The translations under genes and the position numbers were made by a program. Below the pieces are notes generated by a model. It ran no database searches, was not told the origin of the DNA, and was given only the letters and a program-made list of their open reading frames with translations. From Coturnix japonica (lineage: Eukaryota > Chordata > Aves > Galliformes > Phasianidae): a stretch of DNA of 64,000 bases. The stretch lies in NCBI RefSeq assembly GCF_001577835.2, contig NC_029519.1, positions 76,099,999 to 76,163,998 on the forward strand, written 5' to 3'. Below are positions 1-13,370 of the stretch, piece by piece (position 1 is the first letter of the stretch; each line of letters starts with the position of its first letter).

Positions 1-3000
1 AGATCTTGCCATTTTATTTTCCCTTTGTTATCCTTAATTCCAGTGTTTCACCAGCAGATCCAGAGCAGAGCAGGGAAAGGTTTTTCATCATACATATGTC
101 ATTTTGCTTCTCCTTCTGTCCCTACTGCAAAGATCTGCCTGGATGTAATGCAGGTGATAGCAGAAGCATGTTGCTGATCAGCACATTTGTCTGTTGCAGT
201 TACTTCAGTTTTGGCTGCCTTAGTTTATAAAAGCAAAGAAACAACAACAAAAAAAAAACCACCCAACAAACCACAGATTGTTTTCATTTACAAAAATGTT
301 TTTGAAACAACTGGGAAGAAAGTACTTAATATGAAGCGTCAATATGGAAAGACGTAGGTAGCAGTAATGTTACTTTAAAAATACTATAACCTGCATTTGG
401 AACTTGTAAATAGTGGTGAGTTACTTGTTAATACAGACAAGAGCAAAAAATGTCTGGGGAAAATAACCGATTCTTTTTAATTTGCTGGTTTTTAAATGTA
501 AAACTTGTAAATGATAACACTGTACAGACTTTCTGCTGAATGCAGTTGATGTTTCTACTGCTTTTGTATGGGATGTTGCTGGAAAATAAATGGATATGGA
601 TTTCTTTATGACTCCCAAGCTTCTTTTCCCACTACGGGTGTTCTGTGGATGACACAAAGGAAACACTGAAGGTCACGTATCTGTGCTGTGGGGTTAAGGT
701 GGTCTTAAGGTCAAGCCACGCTTGTCCATGTCTGTATGGAATCATTCGGTGCTGCTCCTTAAGGCTTCTGTGTTCTAGCTGAAAGGTAAAGGCCTCAAAA
801 CCTGACTGCCTGGGTATCATTGTGACTGTTCTCTGTGGCAGATCTTTTAACTTGGATGGTAGGTCTGAAAATTGCATGTGAAGCTGCATGGGAGCGCGAT
901 TACGAATCATGACTACTTACTGGGAGATATTCTGCTTTTGTTTTTCTTATTTAATAGTGAATGCATGTGATTGGCATCAGCCCATCAAGGCTTCATGTGG
1001 TTCTGCCTCTGTGCCACTTAACAACTGGTGGCAGTTGCTTATGCTGCTTGTACACCTGCCATAATAAGCAGAGATACCCAAACCATCTAGTTTGGTGTTG
1101 TCTTGCTGTGTAGGCTATGGATGGAATTAGGTGATCAATGAATTGGCTTTTCATGTTACTCATAACATCACGCTATGTCTAAACTTCCCACAGATATCAT
1201 GGCAAAACTTGGCAACGTTACTCTCAAGTTGTTCAGGTTAGTCCAGAGATGAATGCAATCTGATCTCCTGGGTAACATGGGCTGTAACGTATTACCTTAA
1301 TCCTGTAGCAAATGATTTTAAGCTGTGTGTGGGGAACCAGGATGAAACAGTATTGGAGTCAAGAGACGCAATTAGACTTCTCAGTGCTTTGTCCAGAAGC
1401 TCGGATGGTTTATTTCTTCTGACTTCCCTAAAATCCAGCCTTCAATGCAGACATGTGCTGCTCAGCTGGCATCCTCACCCAAGCCAGGTATTGGTAAAGC
1501 AGTCCAGCCTGGTGGGTTTCTATAGCAGGGCTGTGTTCTGTGGCTGGTGAGGAAACAGGCCCAGAAGGGGCTTATCAGAGAAAATTTTTGTAGTTGAATG
1601 AAGCCCTCTCGTGGTTAAATGTGGGAAATGCACTTTGCTCGCACTGATTTCTACTTAATAAGACAATGTTAGAGATGAATAACATTCACGTGTTTATTTG
1701 TGCATGGTCGCATGCAGTGGAGTCTGCTTCAGACGGAGGATGCTGTTGTGCCAAACACCAGCCTTAACAGGTCAAGATCCTTTAAGAATAAAAATGAGCA
1801 GGTTGTTACGTGGGCAGCAAAACCTGTCAGCCCTGCTTTCAATAGGTCTGTGCCTTCTGCTTTATGTTCCCCTCACTCCATGGTCAGTAAGAATCTTGTG
1901 CCCTCTTTCAGCATCCTTCATACCACGCTTGGCTGACAGTCTTAGCTCTGGCAAATTGAGAGGTCCATCTGTTGTGACTGGATAGTTATAATGTGTGCTG
2001 ATCAGGTGGCAAGCAAAGAGCTAAGCTGTCCAGCTCTTCCTTCATTTGCACGTTAACAGGGCCTTCCTTCATTATTTTGCTATTATCAGATGAAGCTTAA
2101 AGGAAAACATGTCCCCTTTTCTTAACTACAGATGGAAATGGAAAGCTGGTTCAAAAATTAGAAGTATTGAGACAGATGCTCTGAAAACAACTTGACAATG
2201 CAGCAATTTAAGCCTCTTTAAGGAAGCCGAGCTAAAACCAGCTTTGTTCCATGAATCAATTTTGGAGTCAAAAGACTCTTCCAAGCAACGTTTTGTGCAC
2301 ATGTATATTTACTGAAGTTATTTTCGGGATTACCTGCTCTGTTGTGTTGCTAAGGCACATAAGATCCGTGACATAAAGACAAGCTGTTTTTGTAGCTTCG
2401 TTTGAAGGTAGATCCGTGTGGAAGTCTGCAGGGGGATCAAGCTGTTGTTTCTTTAATCAAAATTGGATTGGGAAAAGAGCCCTTTTGAGAGAAATGAGAG
2501 CTTAGTGGAAGTTCTCCTTCCTCTCTATGTTTTCGCAAAGCATGAGAAGATGCGTTCATCTGCTGTTGGAGAATTCCTTTCCGAGTGCTTCCATGGATAG
2601 TGTTGTCAAAACAGTGCATGAGTGGCAAAGAGATTGAAGCTTCTTTGGGAAGGATGAAAAGCTGTCCTTGTTTCAGAGAGCCCAATGTAATTAGGAAGTA
2701 GAATATGTGATATGTCAGCTGGGGGGTGGGGGGAGGAAGTAATACTGCAAGGGAGAATTTAGTCAGTAGAGTTAAATCTGCAGCATCCAAGCAGTACCAC
2801 AATAGGAAACATGTGAGGAATCGAGATCTGGCATCTGTCGCTTCTGCCCCCCACTGTATGTTTGGACTATCAATGCTGGTTTCCTCTTTGAGCTTCTCAC
2901 TTATCTCCCTTGGACTGCACTTAAATGATAGGAGAAATTATCCAAAAAAGGGCTGATTTGTGCACAAGCTGGAAAACAATGACTTAAAGTGGAACCTTAG

Positions 3001-4555
3001 AACTTCCTTTATGGGTTAAAGTGGTGTTCAGCCTTCTGTGCTGGGAGCTTCCTTTCTATGCAAGTTTCTTTTGAGGAAGTTCCTGGGAGGTACTGAAGAG
3101 GCTGTAATTATTAGTAAAAACAACCTTCCCTTTTGTGTTCCATTAGAAAGGGGCTGTTCCATTTCTTCATAAAAAATGCTTTGTTTTCAGGAATATGAGT
3201 GCAATATAGAGATGAAGATTCGCGTCTCCTCTTTCAAACAGCTTTCATGTGCTCGAATCAAAGTAACTTTGCGGTACTGCAGAGGGCAGTAAGAGTGCGC
3301 GTATAATTACATGCCCACAAAAGAAATCTCAGAGTTACTTTACATTTGTTGTAAATGCCAGGAATCTAATTATACTCACTGATTCTGACCTTAGGAGCAA
3401 CCCATAGTTCCAATAAAACCCCTTCAAGTCTGTCATCTTTCACTGTTCGTTCCGTTTCCAGTTTCACTTGATCTTAAGCCCATTATTGGAGGGAATGGAG
3501 GATAATAGTAACTTAACAGGAGACAGAGAAAAAATGGACTGGGGGGAGTCCCCCTGACAGATAGTGCTGGCCTGCTTGTATTTAAAATCCCTGGAGCTAC
3601 GCAGTGGAGGGATCTGAAAATGCTTATTTAAATTGCTTTATAAAGGCTTTTTTTTTCCTATATGAAGAATAAAGGATTATTATTATTATTTCCAAAGAGT
3701 TTGAGATTTCTGAAGGAAAACTCACTTAGGGATTTTGTCCACAGTTAATTGGTTTTGGGACCTTCCGAAGCAATTGAATCCATTTTCTTCAACATATTTG
3801 TTTAGAACATGTTTGTCTCATACTGACCAAATTGTTGGTGCTCTAAAAGCATTGCTGTGTGAATTAAGAAGGATACGCCGTAGTAGGAGAGCTGGATGTA
3901 AAATCAAAGTAAAGAATTAGCAGCAACTGAAAAGAATAGGTTTCTAATGCTATCACATACATTGCATAGAGGAAAAAACACCAGAAAATAGCTCAAAAGT
4001 GTCTAATCCAGAGACTGCTCATAGCCTGAGTGGTTGAGCATTGTATGCAAGGACGCGGCAAAGCTAGAAGTAATAAATGCATAAGGAATGAAGTGATGTT
4101 CTGGTGGTCAGCCGTCCCTTATCTGGAAGGAAAAAGGAGGAATTGAAGCAAGCCACACTTCTCTGAAGGTAGATTGAATCCGCAGCGTGCAACGAGAGTT
4201 TCTGAAACCTGAAAGAAAAGGTAAGAAAATATATAGTACTGAGTGGTAAGCAATGGACTGGTGATAGTTTGGTAGACTTGGTGCCAGTTTACCAGATGAA
4301 TTCATTGCAATTTTTCCTTGACATCTGACTATAAAATCCCTTCATTTTCTCTTTTTAGAGCGTACCATCCAAGTAAGCCAAACCAGCAGTAACAAGCTTT
4401 ATGCAAGGCCCATATGGCGTGAAGCGTACAGCGTGGTGGTAAGGTTTTACGTGACTTGTCGGCTATTTTTGAGACATTCTGGCCAATTCTAAAGAATAAA
4501 TCTGAAGAAGCATTCGGACTTCTTCAGGTTTTCATCCCAATAATAAACACACATT

Positions 4556-4585
4556 TCATATATACATATATATATATATATGTAT
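4556..4585. repeat. (AT)n microsatellite
   Basis: An alternating TA tract flanked by CATATATACAT and TGTAT makes this a largely self-complementary simple repeat. Confidence 0.9.
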
Positions 4586-7019
4586 CGTTTGGGGATGAAT
4601 ATATATAAATAAGCATAAGTATATCAAGATGTGCATATACACACATAAGTAAACTGAAGCGTTAACATAGAGCTCCCAGTATTACTGAGTGACATTCTTC
4701 TGACTGATAATCATATGTATGTTAAGCAAGGCTTGATGAGGAGGAGGCAGTTACAGCAAGGGCCGCCACATCTGTGCGGATTCTGAAGTATTCTTCAATT
4801 TGGTACCATGCCCTCCTCATGGTCAGCAAATGCACCCAAAGAAACTTCATGTGAAAAGTTTCCTGTTGGCAAAGCCCGTGTATTTACCTCAATTAATGAA
4901 TTAACTAGGTTAAAAATGCTAAGATATTCCCTTCAAAAGCTCCTAGGCTTACTCTAAGGTGGACTTTTGCTCTGTGGTTCTTAGAGGTGAAATGAGTTTG
5001 GACAGCATGGAGACACTGTCACTGTGTCTCCTCCCAGCACCGCTCTGTTTCACCAGAACCATAATTTGGGTCCCACAGCTGGAATTAAATATATTTTTTT
5101 CCACAATTGAGCAAATGGCTTTTGTAAAGATGCATTTTACGACGTAAAGTAGGTATCGAAGGGGAAAAAAATACATTCATGCTGGTAGAGCACCTCTGCC
5201 TCTTAACAGCAAAAGAGAGGCTCCGCTTGACTGTTGTAAAGCAACTAATATTGCGTTAAAGCTGAGACGGGTGTTTTGCTTTCAGACTTTTTTGCTGAGC
5301 GCTCTGCTTTTCATGAGGGTGAAGATGAAAAAGGGATGATCCCTTTAAGAGCCTGATAGGTTCAGTCAGGAAATTCATATCTCGCACACCAGGCAAAAAA
5401 TATGCCAGCAACTGCTGGGAAAATGACAACTGCGGTGTCTGATCGCTTGTCAAATCAATGAGGCTTTTCTCTCCTTTTGGTGAGAATTTATTTGCAGGGG
5501 TTGGTGAGCTGAGAAAATAAGATTCCTGACCTAATGGTCACCCCCATTGGTATCTCATTGTGGAAAATACTCTCTGCTGCAGTCCATTCAAGTGATTGGC
5601 AATGACAGCTTGGATGGATATTGTCAGTTGACAGGGCTTTGCACTCTTTCTGTTTTAAAAATGATGCGAGAGATCCCTTCCCCAGTGTGCAGCGCCACAA
5701 GTTGGGGTTATGAATGGATGGCTGAATGCACGCTTCTCCCCTGTCATCCGCAGCAACAAAAAATATCCCAATCCCATCCCTGAAATGATATGCTAAGTGA
5801 ATTCACACACATGCCTTTAGCACTCAAATGGGGCCTGAAGGCAAGCTGAGAGAGTTCTTCCAAACGCCGCGGCTGTGGGGTGGTTTATTTTTTGGTAGTC
5901 ATTAGGAATTTCATGGAAAATGTGAAACTGCCCATTTGATATGGGAAATCTCCATGAAAAATGAGAAATTCCAGCATTTCCAGCAAGGTTTTGCTGACAG
6001 CTCATGCATGGAGAATAGCCTGAAAGACATGCATGCAATTAAGAGATCCATATAGCTGAGCTAGAGAGAACAACACAGGCAGTGGGGGATGTGGCCTTTG
6101 CAAGGGCCAGCTGGTGTCTGCTCCTGGACGCTGTGAGGGCACCAGACCATTGAGAGATGTGGGACGAAAGGGGGAAAAAAAGAAAACACAGAAGCTTCAG
6201 AGAGAAAATAAACCAAGTCTGTTGGAGAAAATCCTGGAGCTCCTTGGTAACAATTTCCCTCCCCACGCCTCCCCCTTTCTGGGTGCTGTTCGATGTAGTA
6301 CAGAGTGTGACAGGAATCACTTGGTTTTGCAGACCTGATAGTAATGGTGCAAGTATCAGGGATGTGGAGATGCTGGGGCATTTATTAGCCCCAGAGGTGA
6401 GGATGGCTTGGGAGGGAGGTGGTGCCTGATACCTTAGCTCTGTATCTAGGTTTGATTGCAATGTTTCTGAATGGTTATACCCTATCAGGGAAGGCCCAAT
6501 TCTTGCAGCTCTCCTCTGGCACTCCTTGCAGCCTATGGAGCCTGGGATTAAGTGGTGCACCCATCATGCAAAACATAAAGGAATGCACAGGCATGTGAAG
6601 GAGCTGGGAAAGGATAATGCCTTGACGCTCATCTGGGAGCTATTGTGCAGTTTTCTCCCATGGCAGATGGAGCTCACGCTTACTTTTCCATGCGGTGTTT
6701 GGGAAATACCTGTTGCATGTGAGCAGTGCTTGGAGGAGAAGCGGGATGTAGATGAGGGCACAAGAAAGGGAGGAAATGAAGCATCAGCTGGTGTCGTGTG
6801 TGGATGTAGAACAGAGGTCTGCTATAGGATGGGAGATGACTTCAGCGGAGGTTGGCTGCGTAAACATGAATTCTGTGCTTCTTCTGGTGCATATTTAATA
6901 AAGGTCAGTTATAGCCATGCAGCCTCATAGCAAAACAGCCTCAGATAATTGCCCTCTCACAGCTGCACCATCAAAGGAATTACATTTAAATGTTTTGTTT
7001 GGGCTTTCCACCCTTCCCC

Positions 7020-7123
7020 CCTTCCCAAATCCACGAGCGCTCCCATGCATATGGGATATATAAACCATGCAACAGGAGCGCGAGGGTCCTGTCGTGTGAG
7101 CTTTGCAATTGCAAAGAAAGAAG
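7020..7123 (+). promoter_or_regulatory. Candidate TATA promoter with short first exon
   Basis: A textbook TATATAAA lies at 7057-7064, which would place initiation near 7087-7092. A perfect 16-base palindrome made of two TTGCAA half sites (C/EBP-like) follows at 7101-7116. A consensus 5' splice site, AAG followed by GTAAGAA, has its exon end at 7123. Just before the TATA box, CCCAT and ATGGG arms flank GCAT. The spacing of TATA, start and donor is what a tiny non-coding first exon would show. No downstream exon could be identified, so this may be chance. Confidence is low. Confidence 0.2.
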
Positions 7124-10100
7124 GTAAGAAGCTTTGCTTTCGCCGTCCTCCAAGTCACTTTCATTGCAACCCGAACAAAACTGTTTACTCATTGACTTAA
7201 CCAACTTTTTCCAGAAAGGCTTTGGGCATCCTGTGAGGCGGCGGCGCTTTGTTTGGAAGGTCTGTTTGCTTTACAAGGCTGCCTGCAGCACAGGGAAAAT
7301 GGAAGCAAAGGGGACCCTTTGTAAGACCCTGTTGGCTAAGGCTGCAGTTCAGCCTTTATCCCTGTTCTACTTTTTTTTCAGAGCCGTTTACTTCCACCCC
7401 GTCTGCGTTTTAGTTGTGTTTGTGTTCTCTTTAAAAGGGTATCTTGTGTGGCCCAGGAATGACAACCAGTGATGTGAGAAACATGCAGTGTGGATGAGGA
7501 GAGCACTAAACAACGTTAGGACAGAACTTATAGGACGTATCAGGTATGGCTGGTATAGATCTGTGCACAACACATGACAGCAGTTTAAGAAGATGCTGGA
7601 GAGCCTTGGGGATGAAAGCATATCCAGACTCACAGCCCATCATTGGTTTCCCAATGAGTGTGTTTGCTGTATGTTGCAGCTGATTTGCAAGGGGTAGAAT
7701 ATGGCATGCCTGCTAGGTTAGTATATTGCCCAGCAGGGTGTGGAACGTGTGCTTTTATTTACGTCACACTCCTCTCCTTTTGGAAGGTGATCGTTTCTGT
7801 GATCGCTGTAGGGCTGCGGTCAACCACTGGCTCCAATAGCAGTTATTGTCCTGGATTCGGCTGTATTGACACATAAAGGCCCTTTAGGGAAAGTAAGGTG
7901 GTGGTTTATATGAGTCAGCTGGGCTGTTAGCAGGGTTTGGCTGCAGATTAGCACTTTTTTTTTTTATCAGCGGAGTGTTTCATGGTGATAAACAACTCAC
8001 TCATAGTTTGTATTTTCCTCACTTTGCCTGCGGAAGACCGGCCGGCCTCAAAGGCAGAGTTCATTATTCCTAAGGCAAAATACAGCCCTGCAGTTTGACA
8101 ATATTGATATCGCTCGAATACCTGATTTCTCTTCATATGGAAAAGGCAGGATTTCAGCAGGCAGGGCCAACTAATGGGAACAGACATGCCTTCCCTCATT
8201 GTTTACACATGCCTGCCTGGAAAAGCTCCACACAGGGCTACTCTGCAGTAAAGGTTCTTTCACTCTGTAGACAAAAATAATTGTTCTCAGATAAAGTCTC
8301 TTGTATCCTGGGACAGAGCCTAGATTCTTCGGTAAAAAAAAAAAGGCAGTTTTGCTATTGCTCCAATGGCAACAGCCACAAACAGACCCGTCCAGAACCA
8401 GTTGCACCAGCCAAACCCTCTTGCCTTGATTAGTGGGCAGAATGCGGGTGAAATGATAAGGAGTGCATGGCAAATTGAAAATAGAAGTGCTGCATTGTTC
8501 TCAAATTCAGAGACTTCACTTTCTGCTTATGTGCCCTTCGTGTTGTCATCTTTTCAAGGAGGGGGGGGGAAATATTCTCATTCCCTTCAAATGCTGGAGG
8601 TCACTGGACCATGGTGAATGTACTTGAATCTTAAGATTTATGATGGCAATCCTGTTATCTGCAGTGTCAGGATGATTATCCCAGCAGTCCTGTGGGATCA
8701 ACATAAAAATTGTTGGACATGAAAATTATTGGTCAGGAATTACAGCAAGGAGATGATTTGTTCTGAATTTGAAACAGACACAGTTATTTGCAGCTGCTCT
8801 GGCTGTGTCCCTCCCCCCCCACCCCCAGCCTTTTTCCCATGCTGTCTGAACAAGATGAGATGCAGGTTCTTGTTTCTTTGCTCAGCTTTATGTGGGCTGT
8901 TTATATTCTCGCTTGTTGTCTTCATTTCACAGCTGTGAATGTGCAAAAACGACCCCATGTGTTAATATGATTGAAATATATTTGGTCTTCGGTGGCCAAG
9001 GATTTACTTTCTTGTGTTTGGGTTGGGTGTATTTAATGGAGCCAACACAACACACCCAGAGGACTGTTGTGTGTGGAAATCTGAACAGAAGTTGTCTCTT
9101 CACCTTCCAAATCTTGCTACTGCCCCAGTCCTAATCTCTTTAACAAAACTAAAGATGAGATTGAACTCCAGTTCTATTACATCAGGTTTTCCGCCTCCAT
9201 CTGATTTCTCAGTTCTCATCTACAACCATGTTGGGCTTCTGTTGTGGACTTACTGAATATGGTTTTTGAAAGCAGGGCCTTCACTGAACACCCAATGGGT
9301 CATCTGAGTGGTGAGGTATGAATTGTTGCATCCACAATAGAGCTTTGATTGTCCATATCATCTTCCAGGAACAGATAGAGGCAAGATCAGGTGCCCATGA
9401 GGCTTCTCCCAGCAGTGCAGGAATGTAAGAGGACCAAGAAACTGAGAGGGATGCTCCGAAGATCTTCAGATAGGTGGAGCTGTGCCTGGAGGCAGAAGTT
9501 CTTATGGCAAGAACGAATTTAACAGCTTGTTTATGGGGAGGGAAAAGCTTGCTTTTCTTCCTTCTGCTTCCAGCTGTGCTTTCCCTTCCTCTCCCTTTGG
9601 CCAGCTCTGGCACATGTTGAATCAACTTCTAAGAAGGCAGAAAACCACAAAAGGAACAAAAGAGAGTTTGCATCTCAAAGGGATCTCCATTTGCACAGGG
9701 TCAGTGAGGGAGGGGTGCTGAGAACAGCGGAGGTAACAACAGAGGGTGTGCATTATGCCACTGCATACACAGCCTGTCCCTCTGCCCCCACTCCTTATGG
9801 TGGTATCAGATGGGACTGTGCTCGCTGTCTGTGCCAACCTCTGGGATGTGCCCAGCTGTGGGATGACGGGCTGCCAAGTCTTGTCTTATGGAAGGAAGGA
9901 GTTAGGGATAACTGTGAATATAAGAGGGTGAGTGAAACCATTGGGAGATGCAGCATCACATTCCTCTGTCCAAAGATGTAAGGGACTAGTTAGGAACATG
10001 AAAACAGCACGTAGCCAGTAATGTCTGTTGGATGCTAGAAAAGAAGGTAATAACAGACATATAATCTAAGATTTCTCTGGTGTGTTCTCCTCGCTTCCAG

Positions 10101-10347
10101 CTATCTGTGGCTTCAGGGCTTCCTGAGTTAGAGATCATGCTTCTGTTTTTCACAGCACCTGGCATATGTTCCTCTTGCAAATTTATTTAACCGTGTCTTT
10201 GAATCCATGAAAACTTTAGAGTGAAAATTTGAGATCCTTGGATGCAAAGACCCACAGGAAAACAAACACATCCAGCAGAAAACACCAGGATTTCTCCAGT
10301 ATGATGAAATCTCCTGTAAAGTGAAGTTTCAAATCTTCTTCCTAAGC

Positions 10348-10430
10348 ATAGAATCATGGAATCATAGAATGGCCTGGGTTGAAAATGACCTCAGACATCA
10401 TCTGGTTTCAACCCCTCTGCCATGGGCAGG
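10348..10430 (-). mobile_element. CR1 LINE 3' tail fragment
   Basis: ATAGAATCATGGAATCATAGAAT followed by a diverged version of the CR1 3' end in reverse complement. This is the usual 5'-truncated avian CR1 tail. It reads on the minus strand and is old, judged by mismatches to the familiar family tail. Confidence 0.85.
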
Positions 10431-11479
10431 ATTGCTCACATGCGTCTTGAAACATAACCAAAAGTAGAAATATTCAATTCATGTATACCTTTCGAAAAGC
10501 AATCCCTCCTTTTTTCCTCCTCTTCCCCTTAAACTGACAGCCTTGTTATACTTACACTACCCCTATGCACGCTAATGGCTTTTGCCTGCATAAACACTGA
10601 TTCCATTTCTCTTCCTGTCTTGAATACTCACAATGATGGAAATGTAGGACTCGTGACTTCAGAGTCCCTGCAGCGCGCTGCAGTGCTGCTCAGAACATGT
10701 CTTACTGATGTAGCTCTGAAGTGCCAGGACCAGCCAGCAGCCACCTACACTCAAACTCCCAGTACTTACCAATGCTGGAGAAAGCCAACTGATATTATCA
10801 ACACCAGGAAACATTTTCACATGCTTCCCTAGCTTGGATGGGTCCCCTGGAGTAAAAACTTCTCGGTGGGGCCCGCTCAGCAGGTAGGTGGCTGCCAAGG
10901 AATATTCTCTGTAGGCTTCCACTTTCCCACTTGCATTTTCCTGATGGGAAGCCTTTGGTGTTACTTTATGGAATTACACACCGCTGACTGGCACCACTTT
11001 GCACTCAAGTCTCCCAATTTTCTACTTACCTTCTCTGCTGGATGACTGACCATCAAGGTAATACCTCCCCACTCGAACAACAGATTGCCTCAACATTAGA
11101 CAAGCAACCAGAACCCAAGGAGCATTTGGACACTGCTCTTAGAGTCTGGATTTCGGGTGGTTGTGTGTGGAGCCAGAAGTTGGTCTGGAACAGAGGGCCT
11201 TGGGTTGGGTAAGACATAAAGGACCTCAACAATGCATATCATTGCAAGAGACGTGCTTATGGCAGTCATGAATGTTGAAGGTTCCTGGCCATATTTCTGT
11301 GCTTCCAGGGCTCAGTTAGCTTGAGGCCAGGATCCAGGGACTGATAGATCAGCCCTGGGGAATCTCAATGGTGTGGTAGCAGCTTCTACTCCCTATTGGT
11401 TTCCTGTAGCACAGAAGATGATCACACATCCATCAGCATTGTGCTGACTTTCCAACCCACTTCCTGCAAAACCCAAATT

Positions 11480-11620
11480 ATGGAACCATAGAATCACTAA
11501 GATTGGAAAAGACCTCTAAGGTCATCTAGTCCAACAATCAACCCAGCACCACCATGCTCGCTAATCCATGTTCCTCAGTGCCACATCTACGTGGTTCTTG
11601 AAAACCTCAAATGCCCTGAA
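11480..11620 (-). mobile_element. CR1 LINE 3' fragment
   Basis: ACCATAGAATCACTAAGATTGG, then GACCTCTAAGGTCATC and the TCCAACAATCAACCCAGC block, are the reverse complement of a CR1 3' untranslated region. The right edge fades gradually, so the end is approximate. It is truncated and divergent. Confidence 0.85.
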
Positions 11621-13296
11621 GAATCCTCTATAAAGACTTAGAACGGTGACAGATTGCTGCTCTTCTGCAAGAAAGGAAAGCAAAGAACTGGGTTGGAGGG
11701 GAATGTATTCTTTTCAAGTCATATCTTGGTCCCTGCAGGCCAACAAGAAGCAGAGCTCAGCTGAGTGAGAACTCCGTGGTGTGATTTGCATTGCTCTTTT
11801 CCATATGTTCATTAAAACCAGAGCAAACCTGCCCACGGGTGCTCCTTGCTTTGGTTTAGTTTCTCACCAGATTAAAGTAAACTGATAGGAGTCTGGTTTT
11901 AATACGCTGCAGGAACGTCCATTGCTCCGCTTTGCTCCAGGGTTTGTGTTAGTTTAATGAATTGGTTTAAATTAACATCAAGTTGAATTGGCGCAACTCT
12001 TTCATGTAGATGAGGCCTGAGGCTACCAGATAAACCAGAGATGAGGTGAGGGGACCTCTGAGTTCTTCACAGCCCATCAGAAACCTGTAGGATTGAATTT
12101 GCGATCTATTTTCGTCTTACCTTTTAAAAGAAACCATAAAATGGCTGGAACAGCTCTAAGCAGGAAGATGGGGCCGGGCAGTGGTGGGGAGGAATGCCAG
12201 GAGGTTGTGAGAGCAATTTCTGGAGCTCGTACCTGGGAGTGCCTCACCCCGCAGCCAGCGAGCTGCACATGTGCAGCACATGAATGGGAGAAGGGAGGAA
12301 GTACAGGGGAGGCTGCAGGGCTAAATCCCCAGCCCTTTTAAAGTCAGTGGCAGAGCTCCACTAAGATTGGCCCTTGGCCCTGAATTCGTTTGTTCCAAGG
12401 GTTGGCTTGTGCAATTGTTAATCTGTGCTGATGAGCAATAATTGCTACAGGAAGGGAAAACTGAAGCGGAGGCAGAGGCAGCAACACAAAAGCTGTGGAA
12501 TCCACCCCGACCCTGCCTGGGCTCAGCACTTCACTTTGTGGCTTCACTGGGTGCGTTGCTGGAGGGGAGCATCCTTGTGCCAATGCCACATCAAAGTGCA
12601 ACTTGTGGTGCGAGATCCCAGCAGCCAGCAGCAGCCAGAGCTGCTTGCAAAATGAGCAGGAATAGCGCAGCTGGGCGAAGGCTCAACGCTCACCTTCCTT
12701 TTGGAGATGTTTGGTGAAGTGCAGAACCTGGTCAGCCATACAGACGGACTTAAGAAACTTCTGTGATACAGAGAAAATTGATGTGATGGTCCTTTGCGGG
12801 TTTTACATAGCGGTGCTTCCCCAAGAAGGTGTTTTCTCCTCTGTTTTCAGGAGCCCAATAATCTGGGAAGCATTTCAGGTAACATTTAAAGATAGCTGAG
12901 GGAACTGAAGATGAAGTGTCCGGTGTCCTGGTCCAATTAAATAATATCAGGATATAAGGGTACCAGAATTCCTTTGAGCTCTCACCAGTATTGCAATTGA
13001 AATCAAGCAAGGCTTGTGAACGCTCTGAGATCAATACTGTCCCATCTTGCTGCTCTCTGTGGCCTATGTCCTTAATTTAATGGGGATAGAAGTCTCATGT
13101 TTGTAAATGAACCAACATCTCCTGTGCCAACTGCCATCAGAGTCAAAGCACTCACAGCCTCCCTAAGTATCTGTTGTCTGATATCAGGCTGTGCTTCCTT
13201 TTCTGTTACATCTCCTGTGTTTGTTGTCAGCCATCAAAGAAGCCGCTGTATCCACTGGTCTTCTGGCTGGCCTATCCAATCTACACGTTCTTCCCC

Positions 13297-13370
13297 TTGT
13301 AACACAGATTAAAACTGAAATAGAATGCAATACCCTAATTGTGTTACAAAGAATACCCTAATCTGTGTTA
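13297..13370. repeat. Nested direct and inverted repeats
   Basis: Two imperfect direct copies of AATACCCTAAT-GTGTTA lie at 13329-13346 and 13352-13370. An upstream segment at 13297-13311 can pair with either: TTGTAACACA (13297-13306) with TGTGTTACAA (13340-13349), or TAACACAGATTA (13300-13311) with TAATCTGTGTTA (13359-13370). The two foldings are mutually exclusive. No gene is nearby. Confidence 0.8.

Larger units (their letters stand above)
1..10347. other. Upstream non-coding DNA, left part
   Basis: No exon of a known protein could be recognised on either strand. The open frames are short and overlap on opposite strands. The longest, 173 codons on the minus strand at 6039-6560, has low-complexity composition and matches no family I know. 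The stretch holds an AT microsatellite near 4556-4585, G and C homopolymer runs near 8562 and 8811, and the TATA-plus-donor cassette described separately near 7057-7123. In human, SLBP lies upstream of FAM53A in the same orientation, so its 3' end might be expected on this side. None of its RNA-binding-domain residues were seen here. An AATAAA at 585-590 with a GT-rich stretch after it is compatible with a 3' end but proves nothing. Confidence 0.5.

Noticed and set aside
585-650. AATAAA with GT-rich downstream sequence as the 3' end of an upstream gene
   Set aside because: Isolated polyadenylation-like signals are common by chance, and no coding exon of SLBP or another gene was visible before it.
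2437-2802. 121-codon open frame on the minus strand
   Set aside because: No recognisable family, composition like random intergenic sequence.
6039-6560. 173-codon open frame on the minus strand
   Set aside because: Longest frame outside FAM53A and the CpG island, but no domain, signal or family resemblance. It overlaps several other chance frames and lacks clear splice or promoter context.
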